Positions 1 through 9,113 of a stretch of 64,000 nt of DNA are shown here, in pieces. The stretch is from Brumimicrobium ulvae (GTDB taxonomy: Bacteria; Bacteroidota; Bacteroidia; Flavobacteriales_D; Crocinitomicaceae). The stretch lies in contig NZ_CANNGT010000002.1 of assembly GCF_947504225.1 (NCBI RefSeq), forward strand, positions 310,001 to 374,000, read 5' to 3'. Position numbers and translations under genes: made by a program. The notes beneath the pieces are model-generated. The model was not told the DNA's origin. It saw nothing but the letters and a program-made list of their open reading frames with translations, and ran no database searches. The first letter of the stretch is position 1, and each line of letters opens with the position of its first letter.

Positions 1-852
1 TCCTGCAGCACCACCATGATTTAAAACCTTTAAAGTCGGTAGGACATCAACAGCACTAGGGTGAACAATGACCTCTAGACTTCCGCCTTTTCCTCCATTT
101 CCACCGTTTCCTCCATCTCCTCCATCTCCACCAACTCCTGGCTGAAGTGAACTATCTTCAGTTTCCTTTCCTTTTTTTCCACGACTTCCGTTTCCTCCGT
201 CGCCACCACGACCTCCATTTCCACCAGTTGCCTGAATAACCATATTGTCTTTGTTGGTTGTTTGGTAATAATAAACAGTATCTGAGGTAGTTTGCTTTAA
301 TCGCACATAATACATGTCCTCATTTTTCCAAATGTGAACTTTTAACGAAGGTCCGTCTTTCCCATGTAAACCATTGTCCCCATCTCTACCATCCTTTCCA
401 TCACTTAACAGTGCAGGCCTAAGTCGAGACATACGGTCTCGTCCTTTGTCACCATCTTCACCTGAAATATTGATGTGTAACGGCCCTGAGAAATTAAGAT
501 TTAACTCATGTTGAAAGGTAACCACATCATCTTTTTTGCTTAAAGTTGTACTAAAAGGTAACCGATCGATATCTTTTTTAAAGGGTTTTTTTTCGATATA
601 GAGATAGTTGTTTTTCCGTTCATAACGAAGTCCATCCCCTATAATTTCAAGTTGGAAACTGTTTGAAATGTTGGTACGTTCACCAGATAGTTGTTCAGCA
701 TAAAAATCTACACGCACAGAATCTCCATAGTTTATGGCTTTGGTTTTGTCGTACTCAACTGCAATGTTTTGAATGTTTTCTAGTTGAATTTTGTTGGTTC
801 CGCAAGAAACGGTGATTAACCCTAAAAATAGGTAAGTAAATTTTAGTTTCAT
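1..852 (-). CDS. Glycine-rich lipoprotein, C-terminus beyond the window
   Basis: The reading frame is open from ATG at 852 to the window edge, so the gene is partial. The first 17 residues form a lipoprotein signal peptide: a hydrophobic stretch after MKLK, then the lipobox ITVSC with Cys17. The mature N-terminus is probably lipidated in the periplasm or outer membrane. A mixed beta-type stretch of about 180 residues follows. The visible remainder has collagen-like runs of GGxGGxGG type (roughly residues 205-265), split by a charged KKGKETED segment. A TATCTTTG -7 box lies 40 bases upstream, inside the end of mgtE. I do not recognise a named family; surface or adhesin-like lipoprotein is an inference from composition. 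Confidence 0.75.
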   Translation of the reverse strand, partial: MKLKFTYLFLGLITVSCGTNKIQLENIQNIAVEYDKTKAINYGDSVRVDFYAEQLSGERTNISNSFQLEIIGDGLRYERKNNYLYIEKKPFKKDIDRLPFSTTLSKKDDVVTFQHELNLNFSGPLHINISGEDGDKGRDRMSRLRPALLSDGKDGRDGDNGLHGKDGPSLKVHIWKNEDMYYVRLKQTTSDTVYYYQTTNKDNMVIQATGGNGGRGGDGGNGSRGKKGKETEDSSLQPGVGGDGGDGGNGGNGGKGGSLEVIVHPSAVDVLPTLKVLNHGGAAG

Positions 853-891
853 AGTAAATGTTGTTTTTTGCCTTAACAGCAAATTCCAAAC

Positions 892-923
892 CAAAGATAT
901 GGAAGTTAAAGTCCAAAAACCAA
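892..923 (-). promoter_or_regulatory. Bacteroidota-type promoter for the lipoprotein gene
   Basis: On the minus strand, TATCTTTG (899 to 892) matches the -7 consensus TAnnTTTG, with TTG at 923 to 921, 21 bases upstream. It overlaps the last codons of mgtE and lies 40 bases before the lipoprotein ATG. Confidence 0.55.
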
Positions 924-2252
924 CATTCCTACAGCAAAGTAGATAAACAGGCCAACAACATCGTTTAGAGTAGTGATAAAAGGCCCGGTTGCTACGGCTG
1001 GATCAACTTTATACCTGTGCAATGCAAGTGGAATTAAAGTGCCAAAGATTGCCGCAAATACAATTACAATAAATAAGGCAATACTCACAGAAATGCCTAG
1101 CTTAATGTCTTGAAGCAGCCATGTAATCAAAAAGATAAAAGTTCCGCAGATTAATCCGTTCAATAATCCCAAACCTGCTTCTCTTTTTACTCTTGCGAAA
1201 ATACTGCTGAATTGATTGGTTCCATTTGCAATGGACTGTACAACAATAGCACTCGACTGTACTCCAACATTTCCCCCCATGGCGGCAACCAAAGGAATAA
1301 AGAAAGCCAAAGATGGAATTTTTCCGATTTGTGTTTCAAAGTTTCCGATTACTTGAGAGCCGAGCACTCCTCCCATAAGTCCAATCATTAACCAAGGTAA
1401 ACGTGCACGAGACATTCGCCAAATACTGGCGTTGTATTCTACATTTTCAGAAATACCCGATGCCATTTGGAAGTCTTTGTCTGCTTCTTCTCGAATTACA
1501 TCAACAATGTCATCAATGGTAATGCGACCCACCAATTTTTTTTGAAGATTCAAGACAGGAATTGAAACTAAGTCATATTTATCCATGATTCTAGCGACCT
1601 CCTCAGCTTCTTCGTTGGTGTAGACATAAACCATGTTTTTATCCTTGTAAACGTCTTTTACCAAACTTTTTGGACTGGCCACAAGCAATGCTCTTAGCGA
1701 GAGTGTTCCTACAAGGTTGTCATCATTGTCTACAACGTAAATCGTATGTACTTTATCAACCTCTTCAGCTTGTCTACGCAATTCAATCACACAACGGTTA
1801 ATGGGCCATTCAAGTTTTGCGCGGATAAACTCCGTTTGCATCAATCCCCCGGCGGTGTCTTCATCGTAGTTCAACAGATCAACTAGCTCTGAAGCATTGC
1901 TGCTGTCCATTTTAGATATTACCTCCAATTGCTTATCAATGGGCATTTCCCCAAGGATATCTACGGCGTCATCGGAATCTAAATTTTCCAGTTGAGAGGC
2001 CAGTTGATCAAGATTGAAGGATTCAACAAAACGTTGACGGACATCGTCTTCTAGCTCCATTAAAACATCACCCTGAAGGTCGTGGTTTAAATGGGCGTAG
2101 ATAAATTTAGCTTCATCGTTGTCTAATTCATCAAGAATTTCTGCAATATCGGCAGGGTGTAATTGTATGACGTCCTCAATAAAAGCAGTGTTGTTTTCTG
2201 CAATTAAGTCTCTGATTTCGTCTAAATACTCCCTGGTTAATTCGTATTGCAT
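906..2252 (-). CDS. mgtE: Magnesium transporter MgtE
   Basis: Mg2+ channel/transporter of the inner membrane, 448 residues, the usual family length. The order is: an N-terminal MgtE helical domain (about 20-125, with repeated HPADIAEIL- and LDSDDAVDIL-like segments), a CBS pair (about 130-255) that senses cytosolic Mg2+ in characterised members, and a membrane domain (about 285-448) of five hydrophobic helices containing PLVAAMGGNVGVQSS, the conserved pore-region motif. I chose ATG at 2252; an in-frame TTG two codons upstream (2258) is less likely. It appears monocistronic, with a TAnnTTTG box just upstream. Confidence 0.93.
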   Translation of the reverse strand: MQYELTREYLDEIRDLIAENNTAFIEDVIQLHPADIAEILDELDNDEAKFIYAHLNHDLQGDVLMELEDDVRQRFVESFNLDQLASQLENLDSDDAVDILGEMPIDKQLEVISKMDSSNASELVDLLNYDEDTAGGLMQTEFIRAKLEWPINRCVIELRRQAEEVDKVHTIYVVDNDDNLVGTLSLRALLVASPKSLVKDVYKDKNMVYVYTNEEAEEVARIMDKYDLVSIPVLNLQKKLVGRITIDDIVDVIREEADKDFQMASGISENVEYNASIWRMSRARLPWLMIGLMGGVLGSQVIGNFETQIGKIPSLAFFIPLVAAMGGNVGVQSSAIVVQSIANGTNQFSSIFARVKREAGLGLLNGLICGTFIFLITWLLQDIKLGISVSIALFIVIVFAAIFGTLIPLALHRYKVDPAVATGPFITTLNDVVGLFIYFAVGMLVFGL

Positions 2253-2268
2253 GGTCAATGAATTTGTG

Positions 2269-2276
2269 CAAATTTA
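2269..2276 (-). promoter_or_regulatory. Probable -7 box of mgtE
   Basis: TAAATTTG on the minus strand fits TAnnTTTG and sits 16 bases before the ATG at 2252, so the leader would be short. I see no good TTG at the -33 distance. Confidence 0.4.
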
Positions 2277-2426
2277 CAAAAGAAATAGGGAAAAGTCGTA
2301 TCCCTCATAAAATGGCTTTAGTTTGATGAAGAAAATTCTTGAAGAATGACATTCTGTTGGGGTGGACTTTGACTTACCCACATAATGTGTCTATGATTTC
2401 TCAAATTCAAAAAAAACAGGTGTGAA

Positions 2427-3218
2427 TTATACAATACTAGGGTCGGCTTTTTCAACGAGCTGAGTCAATTCAATAAAATCATCTACACTTAACGTTTCTG
2501 CCCTTTGCTTTAAAAACGGGTGTTCTGGTAATAACTGAACATCAAGAATAACCTTTAATCCATTTCTGATTGTTTTCCTGCGTTGATTAAATGTAGACTT
2601 TACAATTCGCTTGAATAATTCTTCGTTACATGGAAGTTGTTTTCTTTCGTTCCTTAAACAACGAATTACACCAGATTTTACTTTCGGCGGAGGGTTGAAA
2701 ACATTTTCGCTAACAGTAAAGCAGTATTCAATATCGTAATACGTTTGCATTAATACACTTAGAATACCGTATTTTTTTGATCCTGGTGCTTCGGCAACAC
2801 GTTCAGCAACTTCCTTTTGAAACATCCCCATGATTTCAGGGATTTGATTTCTGTATTCTATACAATGAAATAAAATTTGAGAAGAAATGTTGTAAGGGAA
2901 GTTTCCCACAACAGCGAAAGGTTCACCCTTGAAGAACTGAGTTAAATCTGTCTTTAAAAAGTCTTCAGAATGAATCTTTCCGTTGAGAACAGGGTAAGCG
3001 TCTTGAAGATAGGCAACAGAATCTCTATCGATTTCCATGACCTGTAGGTCAATGTTTTCGATATCCAAAAAATACTGTGTGATGGCACCCATTCCAGGAC
3101 CAATCTCCAATACATTGTTTGTACCGCCAAAGTTGGTGTATTGTTCAACGATCTTCCTGCAGGTATTTTGATCTGTCAAAAAGTGTTGACCGAGGTGCTT
3201 TTTAGGTTGTACACTCAT
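2427..3218 (-). CDS. rsmA: 16S rRNA dimethyladenosine transferase RsmA/KsgA
   Basis: Methylates the two adjacent adenines in helix 45 of 16S rRNA (A1518/A1519, E. coli numbering) with SAM during small-subunit maturation. The 263 residues carry the family marks: GQHFLTD (10-16), the SAM-binding EIGPGMG (38-44), an acidic ribose-binding segment near MEIDRD, and the catalytic NFPYN (106-110). The C-terminal helical domain contains the NQRRKTIRNGL stretch typical of KsgA. The ATG abuts the stop codon of the upstream DUF4286 gene with no spacer, so the two are probably translationally coupled. Confidence 0.96.
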   Translation of the reverse strand: MSVQPKKHLGQHFLTDQNTCRKIVEQYTNFGGTNNVLEIGPGMGAITQYFLDIENIDLQVMEIDRDSVAYLQDAYPVLNGKIHSEDFLKTDLTQFFKGEPFAVVGNFPYNISSQILFHCIEYRNQIPEIMGMFQKEVAERVAEAPGSKKYGILSVLMQTYYDIEYCFTVSENVFNPPPKVKSGVIRCLRNERKQLPCNEELFKRIVKSTFNQRRKTIRNGLKVILDVQLLPEHPFLKQRAETLSVDDFIELTQLVEKADPSIV

Positions 3219-3530
3219 TTATTTAAACTCTTGAACAACAGAGAGCAAGGTTCTAAAAGAAGCAAATTTCCCTTTGAACTTTTCAGTATGTTCCGATTGT
3301 AATTTTGGTGCGTGTTTTTCTTGATATATATCTAAGTCTTTTTCAGACAAAGCAGTATACATAACAGCGAAAGTAATACCACCTTCTTCTTCTCCGTGAA
3401 CACGACAAATTTTACTGTCTCTAAAATGACCTGTGGCCATAATTTCAGGAATATGGGTTTCTTTCATCCACTCCAACCAACTGTTGGCTACAGCCTCATC
3501 AATACTAATTGTTACATTATAAACTACCAT
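3219..3530 (-). CDS. DUF4286 family protein
   Basis: Small 103-residue protein of the DUF4286 family, seen widely in Bacteroidota; function unknown. It begins MVVYNVTISID, and the pattern of alternating strands and helices with the WLEWMKETHIPEIM segment suggests a ferredoxin-like alpha/beta fold. It is the first gene of a two-gene unit with rsmA, whose ATG follows its stop directly. A TAAATTTG -7-like box ends only 4 bases before its ATG, so the mRNA would be nearly leaderless if that box is used. No catalytic residues are evident. Confidence 0.8.
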   Translation of the reverse strand: MVVYNVTISIDEAVANSWLEWMKETHIPEIMATGHFRDSKICRVHGEEEGGITFAVMYTALSEKDLDIYQEKHAPKLQSEHTEKFKGKFASFRTLLSVVQEFK

Positions 3531-3575
3531 GGTGCAAATTTACGAAAGTGTATTCAATAGTTCAGCGTATTAGAA

Positions 3576-3613
3576 AGATAAAATAAAAAGAGGCCATCCT
3601 TTCGGACCGCCTC
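3576..3613 (-). terminator. Rho-independent terminator after the DUF3108 gene
   Basis: On the minus strand, ten-base arms (3613-3604 and 3599-3590) enclose a GAAA tetraloop and contain one mismatch. A T-rich tract (TTTTTATTTT) follows. It lies 27 bases after the stop codon of the 3640-4422 gene. Confidence 0.8.
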
Positions 3614-3639
3614 GATTGAACTAATATTACTTTTTGGAT

Positions 3640-4422
3640 TTATTTTTTGGCTAAGTCACCCACCAAACCATCCCATTCTACAAGGTGCATTTTAATGCTA
3701 CCTACTGGAATTTTAGCTTTAACTAAAACAGGAATTCTATTGGCATCATTGGTTACCCAGAATTCAACATCATCTTCTTTTTCAAAATAACGCCCTTCCT
3801 GAACGACAGGTTGGAATTTTAAACATTCAAAGGTTCCTTTTCGGATTTTGATGGTTTCTTTTCCAACATAACGAATTTTTAATGGCCAAACTTCTTCATC
3901 CATAAAACATTTGAATTCAGTAACATCACCGACTTTCATGCTTTTGAAATCCAATGTTCGTGCGTAATAGAAAGATGAAATCATATCTTGAACCGCTAAA
4001 GGAACTTTATATTCTTTCCCTTCCGCTACAACTTTTTGCTTGTCTTGTTTAAAAGTATATTCTTGATTTATGGTGTATCCACCTTCATTTACGTCTCTTA
4101 CAAAGTGCCAAGGAAAAGCTCCTTGCTTATCAATGTATGATTCATAAACGTCTTCAACTTTATAAAACCAGTTAAAAGCACCTAAGGTTTTTCCTTCCCC
4201 TTTTACATGGTAAAGCGGTCTACCATTGGCTCCTTTTTTTGAAGTTTCTTTTACGGTTAAAACAGCTTCTCCTGCGTCCATTAATCCATAGCTAATACGG
4301 TAACGTAAAGTTTCTCCACTGGTGAAACTTTTACTTTTTATTTGCGGATAAAATATTGTTGTTGAGCTAGTCATTCCAACCAGCAAAGCACCTATTGTTA
4401 ATATTGAAATGATTGTTTTCAT
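3640..4422 (-). CDS. DUF3108 domain protein, exported
   Basis: 260 residues with an N-terminal signal peptide (MKTIISILTIGALLVGM...). The rest fits DUF3108, a beta-rich periplasmic family of unknown role. Family-typical segments are GETLRYRISYGLMDAGEA near residue 40, the FYYARTLDF region near 155 and a C-terminal DDVEFWVTNDANRIPV stretch. No membrane segment follows the signal, so a soluble periplasmic protein is likely. It stands alone, with its own terminator downstream and a divergent neighbour (cls) upstream. Confidence 0.8.
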   Translation of the reverse strand: MKTIISILTIGALLVGMTSSTTIFYPQIKSKSFTSGETLRYRISYGLMDAGEAVLTVKETSKKGANGRPLYHVKGEGKTLGAFNWFYKVEDVYESYIDKQGAFPWHFVRDVNEGGYTINQEYTFKQDKQKVVAEGKEYKVPLAVQDMISSFYYARTLDFKSMKVGDVTEFKCFMDEEVWPLKIRYVGKETIKIRKGTFECLKFQPVVQEGRYFEKEDDVEFWVTNDANRIPVLVKAKIPVGSIKMHLVEWDGLVGDLAKK

Positions 4423-4620
4423 AGTCTTATTATTATGTTCGTTGATAAAAGTTACAAAAAACTTGCCATAACACCAATTGAATTTCTAAAGTGTAGATTT
4501 TCAATTGTATAAAAAGCGCTATTGGGCTGTGTCGTTAGAATTATTCCGAATAAATATTTCTTTTTTATTATCTTCATCGAGAAGAACGACAACTTGTTCT
4601 AAACTATAAACGCATTTTTT

Positions 4621-6078
4621 ATGATCACATTGTGGGCTTTGCTTCAAATCATTTACATTCTTGTTGTAATTGTGGTTTGTTTGCGTATTATTTACGATAC
4701 CGATAGTTTCTCAAAGTCTTTAGCTTATCTATTGTTGGTGGTGTTATTACCAATATTCGGAATGGTATTTTATTTGTCTTTTGGAATTAACTACCGTAAA
4801 AGAAAATTGTACAGCAAAAAATTAATCATTGATGATGAATTATCAAAAAGATTAAAAAAAGACATTCTTGGGCAATCTGAAACGGCACTCAACAATGCGA
4901 GAACTACGTTAAAAGAGTACAATAAAATCATCAATATGATGACAACGGAAACCATCAATAGTATTTCTGACATCAATGAGGTTGAATTGCTATTGAACGG
5001 AGAAAACAAATTCCCAAAAGTGATAGAAACTTTAAAAAAAGCGAAGCACCATATTCATATTGAGTATTATATTTTTGAAAATGATACTATTGGAAACCAG
5101 ATTGTTGATGTGCTAATCGAAAAAGCAAAAGAAGGTGTCGAAGTGCGTTTTATATACGATGATTTTGGGAGTCGATCGGTAAGGGGGAAAATGGTAAAAA
5201 GAATGCGAAAAGCAGGAATTCAAGCCTTTCCTTTTCATCGGGTAATCTTTATTTATTTAGCCAATCGTTTGAATTATAGAAACCATAGAAAAATTATTAT
5301 TGTAGATGGAAGCGAAGCTTTTGTTGGTGGAATTAATGTAAGTGATAAGTACATTAACTATCCCGACCGAGAACAGATGTATTGGAGAGACACCCATTTG
5401 TATTTGAAAGGGCAGTCAGCATATATTTTACAACATACTTTTATGTGTGACTGGAACTTTTGTGCGAATGATCGAATGGGCCCCACGGTGGATTACTTCC
5501 CTCCACTTCCTGAAATGAATAGCAATAACAATAAGGTAGTGCAAATCGCAGCGAGCGGACCAGACTCAAGAGTACCAACGGTGCTTTACTCTTTGATTCA
5601 GGTGATCAATCAAGCCAAAGAGGAAGTGTTGATTACTACTCCTTATTTTATTCCAGGGGAAAGCATGATGGATGCCATCAGTGTTGCTGCACTTGGAGGT
5701 GTAAAGGTGAAATTGTTAGTGCCTGGAATCTCAGATTCGAAATTGGTGAATGCAGCAGCCCGTTCTTATTACAACGATTTACTTGAAGTGGGGGTTGAGA
5801 TTTATGTTTATCAAAAAGGATTTGTTCATGCTAAAACTTTAGTGGTGGATAGAAAAATTGCGGTTGTTGGAACTGCAAATATGGATTACCGTAGTTTTGA
5901 TTTGAATTTTGAAGTCAATGCAATTGTGTATGATAAGGGAATTGCTTCAGCTTTGGGCGATGCTTTTTATGAAGACATTCAGTTTGCAGATTATATTGAG
6001 CCGAAGGAATGGTTAGACAGAAACATGGGCATACAATTAATGGAAAAAGCAGCACGTTTAATGTCCCCGTTGTTATAA
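4621..6078 (+). CDS. cls: Cardiolipin synthase (phospholipase D family)
   Basis: Joins two phosphatidylglycerol molecules into cardiolipin plus glycerol at the inner membrane. The 485 residues start with two membrane helices (about 3-22 and 33-54). Two phospholipase D repeats follow, each with an HxKxxxxD motif: HRKIIIVDG (about 222-230) and HAKTLVVD (about 403-410), followed by GGINVSDKY- and GTANMDYRS-type segments. The length matches bacterial ClsA. It converges on the photolyase gene, whose stop codon lies 12 bases beyond, with no visible terminator between them. Confidence 0.94.
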   Translation: MITLWALLQIIYILVVIVVCLRIIYDTDSFSKSLAYLLLVVLLPIFGMVFYLSFGINYRKRKLYSKKLIIDDELSKRLKKDILGQSETALNNARTTLKEYNKIINMMTTETINSISDINEVELLLNGENKFPKVIETLKKAKHHIHIEYYIFENDTIGNQIVDVLIEKAKEGVEVRFIYDDFGSRSVRGKMVKRMRKAGIQAFPFHRVIFIYLANRLNYRNHRKIIIVDGSEAFVGGINVSDKYINYPDREQMYWRDTHLYLKGQSAYILQHTFMCDWNFCANDRMGPTVDYFPPLPEMNSNNNKVVQIAASGPDSRVPTVLYSLIQVINQAKEEVLITTPYFIPGESMMDAISVAALGGVKVKLLVPGISDSKLVNAAARSYYNDLLEVGVEIYVYQKGFVHAKTLVVDRKIAVVGTANMDYRSFDLNFEVNAIVYDKGIASALGDAFYEDIQFADYIEPKEWLDRNMGIQLMEKAARLMSPLL

Positions 6079-6090
6079 GAGTTTATGCCA

Positions 6091-7380
6091 TCAACTCAAG
6101 GCTGATTTGTAGGTTTCAATTGCATGTTTTCGGGCAGACTTGTGTTCTACGATTGGATTTGGATATGCCTTTGTACCGTATTCAGGAACCCATTTTTTGA
6201 TGTATTTGAAATCTGGATCAAACTTTTCTTGTTGACTTGTTGGGTTAAATACCCTAAAGTAAGGTTGTGCATCTACTCCAGAGGAAGCCGCCCATTGCCA
6301 ACCTCCAACATTACTGGCCATTTCATAGTCGAGTAGTTTTTCAGCAAAATATGCTTCGCCAAATCTCCAATCGGTCATTAGGTGTTTGGTTAAAAAACTT
6401 GCGACAATCATTCGCACACGATTGTGCATGAATCCAGTTGCATTAAGTTCTCTCATTCCTGCATCTACAATAGGATAACCAGTTTTCCCTTCGCACCAAG
6501 CTTTAAAGTGTTTTTCATTGTTTTCCCATGGAATATTGTCGTATTGCGGTTTGAAAGAACGGTCTGCTGTAGCAGGAAAGTGATCTAAAATCATTTGGTA
6601 AAAATCCCTCCAGATTAATTCGTTGTAGTACTTTTCATTGCTTTTAGCTTGTTGAAATAAAGCACGAATAGAGATTGTTCCAAACCGTAAGTGAACACTC
6701 ATGCGAGTAGTACCATTTACCGACGGAATATCTCTGGTGTGGTGATAATTTTCGATGATTTTTTGGTCGACCTCTGTACTTGGAAAAGCCTGAATTTGTT
6801 TGTCCTCGAAACCCATTTCTTTTAAACTCAGCAAGGAAGAACTTTTATTGGAAGGCTTTAAATGACCTAAGTATTTTTCAACGGGATAAGCTTTTAAATG
6901 AAATGGGGTAAGTTCATTTTTCCATTGGCGCATGTATGGAGTATAGACACGATAAGGTGTACCATCGCCTTTAACTACTTCATTTCTTTCAAAAATGACA
7001 TGGTCTTTTAAGCTGCGAAAAGAAATACCTTTCTTCTCTAGATATGTTTCAACAGCCTGATCTCTTGATTTGGCATATGGTTCATAATCTCTATTGGTGT
7101 ATACCGCCTCAATTGTATGTTCGTCGATTAGGGTTTTAAACACCTCCTCTGGTCGACCGTAAAACACTAAAAGGTCACTGCCATGTTGAATGTAGGTTTG
7201 TTTTAGTTTTTGAATGTGTTGGTGAATAAACAATACACGCTGATCGTTTGGTTTTAAATCTTCGAGTATGTTTTGGTCAAAAATAAATATAGGTTGAACA
7301 TTTTTGTGCTTCCGTAAAGCAGCGAACAGCCCCGCGTTATCCTGAGTTCGTAAGTCTCTTCTGTGCCAAAATAATACCAT
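6091..7380 (-). CDS. phrB: Deoxyribodipyrimidine photolyase (cryptochrome/photolyase family)
   Basis: Repairs UV-induced cyclobutane pyrimidine dimers with a reduced flavin and light. The 429 residues have the N-terminal antenna domain (VLFWHRRDLRTQDN) and a C-terminal FAD domain with family blocks: ELIWRDFYQMIL, GYPIVDAGMRELNATG, MHNRVRM, and the FAD-region GGWQWAASSGVDAQPY followed by RVFNP. It is the last gene of the minus-strand light-response cluster, 14 bases after the flavin reductase gene, which suggests cotranscription. Class I CPD photolyase is the best call; a cryptochrome role cannot be excluded. Confidence 0.92.
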   Translation of the reverse strand: MVLFWHRRDLRTQDNAGLFAALRKHKNVQPIFIFDQNILEDLKPNDQRVLFIHQHIQKLKQTYIQHGSDLLVFYGRPEEVFKTLIDEHTIEAVYTNRDYEPYAKSRDQAVETYLEKKGISFRSLKDHVIFERNEVVKGDGTPYRVYTPYMRQWKNELTPFHLKAYPVEKYLGHLKPSNKSSSLLSLKEMGFEDKQIQAFPSTEVDQKIIENYHHTRDIPSVNGTTRMSVHLRFGTISIRALFQQAKSNEKYYNELIWRDFYQMILDHFPATADRSFKPQYDNIPWENNEKHFKAWCEGKTGYPIVDAGMRELNATGFMHNRVRMIVASFLTKHLMTDWRFGEAYFAEKLLDYEMASNVGGWQWAASSGVDAQPYFRVFNPTSQQEKFDPDFKYIKKWVPEYGTKAYPNPIVEHKSARKHAIETYKSALS

Positions 7381-7394
7381 ATATCAAGGAGGGG

Positions 7395-8033
7395 TTAAGG
7401 TTGAATATCTGTTAACGGAAGATCCGGCTTTGCATAACTGTATCTACCGATTTCTTGAGTTGATAGGTAGCTATCTAAACCTGTACCACCAACAATTTTT
7501 TGGTCGTGAAGAGATAAAAACCCATCTGGTTGCAGAAAGTTGTCGTCCAATTGAATAAGTTGAATTTTCCCAACAATCAAATGGGTATTATTGTATGGAA
7601 TAGGAATAATGTCAACACATTCCAAACCTATTTTTAATGGAGATTCCTGCACAAAAGGCGCGTAGAATTCATCGATATAAATGCTTTTTAATGAAACCTC
7701 TTCAAATTCACTTTCAGAACGGTCGTAGCGAGCAGCAGTTTGATGTGCTTGTTTATGAATGTCTTCGCTTACTGAATTGATGGTGAAGAAGGAGGTGTTT
7801 TGAATGTTTTCGAAAGTATGTCTTTCTACAGAAGCAGGACGTTGAATAAACCCCATGAGTGGAGGGTTTGCACCAAGGTGAACTACCGAATTAAATAGAG
7901 CCAGGTTGGTTTGGCCTTCAGCATTTTTTGTTCCGATGAGGTTTAACCCTTTAACCCCGCTTAAACAATTAATCAAATTGGTTCGGTAGCGTTTTTCCAG
8001 TTGTTCTATTTGTTCTAAAGTAATGGTCTTCAT
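7395..8033 (-). CDS. Flavin reductase family protein (FMN-binding split barrel)
   Basis: 212 residues of the FMN-binding split-barrel family. Supporting segments are SGVKGLNLIGTKN, the FNSVVHLGANPPLMGF stretch that contacts flavin in relatives, the TFENIQNTSFFTIN block and GLECVDIIPI later on. Family members reduce flavin with NAD(P)H or simply bind FMN; the substrate is not visible. It lies 14 bases upstream of phrB in the same direction. Flavin reductase-like genes recur beside photolyase genes in light-induced bacterial loci, so supply or protection of reduced flavin is a reasonable inference. Confidence 0.8.
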   Translation of the reverse strand: MKTITLEQIEQLEKRYRTNLINCLSGVKGLNLIGTKNAEGQTNLALFNSVVHLGANPPLMGFIQRPASVERHTFENIQNTSFFTINSVSEDIHKQAHQTAARYDRSESEFEEVSLKSIYIDEFYAPFVQESPLKIGLECVDIIPIPYNNTHLIVGKIQLIQLDDNFLQPDGFLSLHDQKIVGGTGLDSYLSTQEIGRYSYAKPDLPLTDIQP

Positions 8034-8089
8034 GTATTTCTTTTAAGCGAGAAGAACCTATATGCGCTCTAATCTTACTTCCTGTTGAT

Positions 8090-8494
8090 TTATTTTCCGG
8101 AGTATACTACCATGTTGTTCTGCGTTTCATACAGTTTGATGGTTAACTCGTAATGTGCCAATCTTGGTTTTAGTTTTTCATAAATCACTTTGGCGATATT
8201 TTCTGCAGTAGGATTTAAGTTTTTGAACGCTGGTACATCTAAATTTAGATTTCTATGGTCAAACTCTTCTTCAATTTCCTCCTTAATGATTGTTTTTAGG
8301 TCTGACAAGTTAATCACAAATCCTGTTTCAGGATCGATATTTCCTTTTACCCATGTTTCTAAAACATAGTTGTGTCCGTGATAATTCACAGAGTTACATT
8401 TTCCAAAGACAGCTTTGTTTTTTTTATCTGTCCAGTTGGGATTATGTAAACGATGGGCTGCATTAAAGGTTGTTCTACGTCCTATTTTAATCAT
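8090..8494 (-). CDS. 6-pyruvoyl-tetrahydropterin synthase / QueD family
   Basis: 134 residues from ATG at 8494; the open frame runs further upstream, but only inside idi. The zinc-binding histidines are in FNAAHRL and YHGHNY, the catalytic Cys is in GKCNSVNYHGHNY, and the conserved DHRNLN segment is present. Family members turn dihydroneopterin triphosphate into 6-pyruvoyl-tetrahydropterin, or into 6-carboxy-tetrahydropterin for queuosine. No other queuosine gene is nearby. The context (photolyase, flavin reductase, B12 photoreceptor-like regulator) suggests a pterin cofactor, possibly a light-related one. The start lies two bases after the idi stop codon. Confidence 0.85.
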   Translation of the reverse strand: MIKIGRRTTFNAAHRLHNPNWTDKKNKAVFGKCNSVNYHGHNYVLETWVKGNIDPETGFVINLSDLKTIIKEEIEEEFDHRNLNLDVPAFKNLNPTAENIAKVIYEKLKPRLAHYELTIKLYETQNNMVVYSGK

Positions 8495-8496
8495 TT

Positions 8497-9021
8497 CTAA
8501 ATCATTTCGTTTAAATATTCTTCTACGATCTTTTTGAACCAAACCGTATAGTTTTGTGGTTCTTTTTTGATTTCCTCCTTAAGATCTTCGATTCGAATAT
8601 ATCGATAATCTTCGACTTCTTCAGGATTTGGAACAGGTTCGCCATTAAATCTCCCCACAAAAACATGGTCTAATTCATTTTCGATCAATCCATTTTCAAA
8701 TGATGTTTTGTAAATGAACTTTCCGACAAAATCAATAGCCGTAGTGAAGCCCATTTCTTCTTGCATTCTTCTTATGGCTGCATTTTTCGGAGACTCACCT
8801 AAACGAGGATGTGAGCAACATGCATTGGTCCACATTCCGCCACAATGGTATTTATCACTGGCCCTTTTGTGAATTAGCATTTCGTCGTTATCATTAAAAA
8901 TAAGAACAGAAAACGCCCTGTGAAGTCGGCCTTCTTGGTGGGCTTTTAACTTCTCCATTGTACCCAAAACCTGATCGTTTTCATCGACGAGAACTACATC
9001 ACTTGTACCGGTTACTTCCAT
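8497..9021 (-). CDS. idi: Isopentenyl-diphosphate delta-isomerase, type I
   Basis: Interconverts isopentenyl and dimethylallyl diphosphate. The 174 residues show the type I Nudix-fold marks: the catalytic Cys in TNACCSHPR, zinc-ligand histidines around LHRAFS and SHP, and the Nudix EEMGF segment. It sits between the sigma factor and the pterin synthase genes in a same-strand series. In Bacteroidota an idi in this position usually accompanies carotenoid genes, which are missing here. Confidence 0.94.
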   Translation of the reverse strand: MEVTGTSDVVLVDENDQVLGTMEKLKAHQEGRLHRAFSVLIFNDNDEMLIHKRASDKYHCGGMWTNACCSHPRLGESPKNAAIRRMQEEMGFTTAIDFVGKFIYKTSFENGLIENELDHVFVGRFNGEPVPNPEEVEDYRYIRIEDLKEEIKKEPQNYTVWFKKIVEEYLNEMI

Positions 9022-9113
9022 TTCACTTTAAGTTTAAAAATGACAGAGACAAAGAAACAACTTTTAGCTTCAGTTAAACTAATGCATTGCACATTAACTT
9101 TTGTTCAAAGCTA

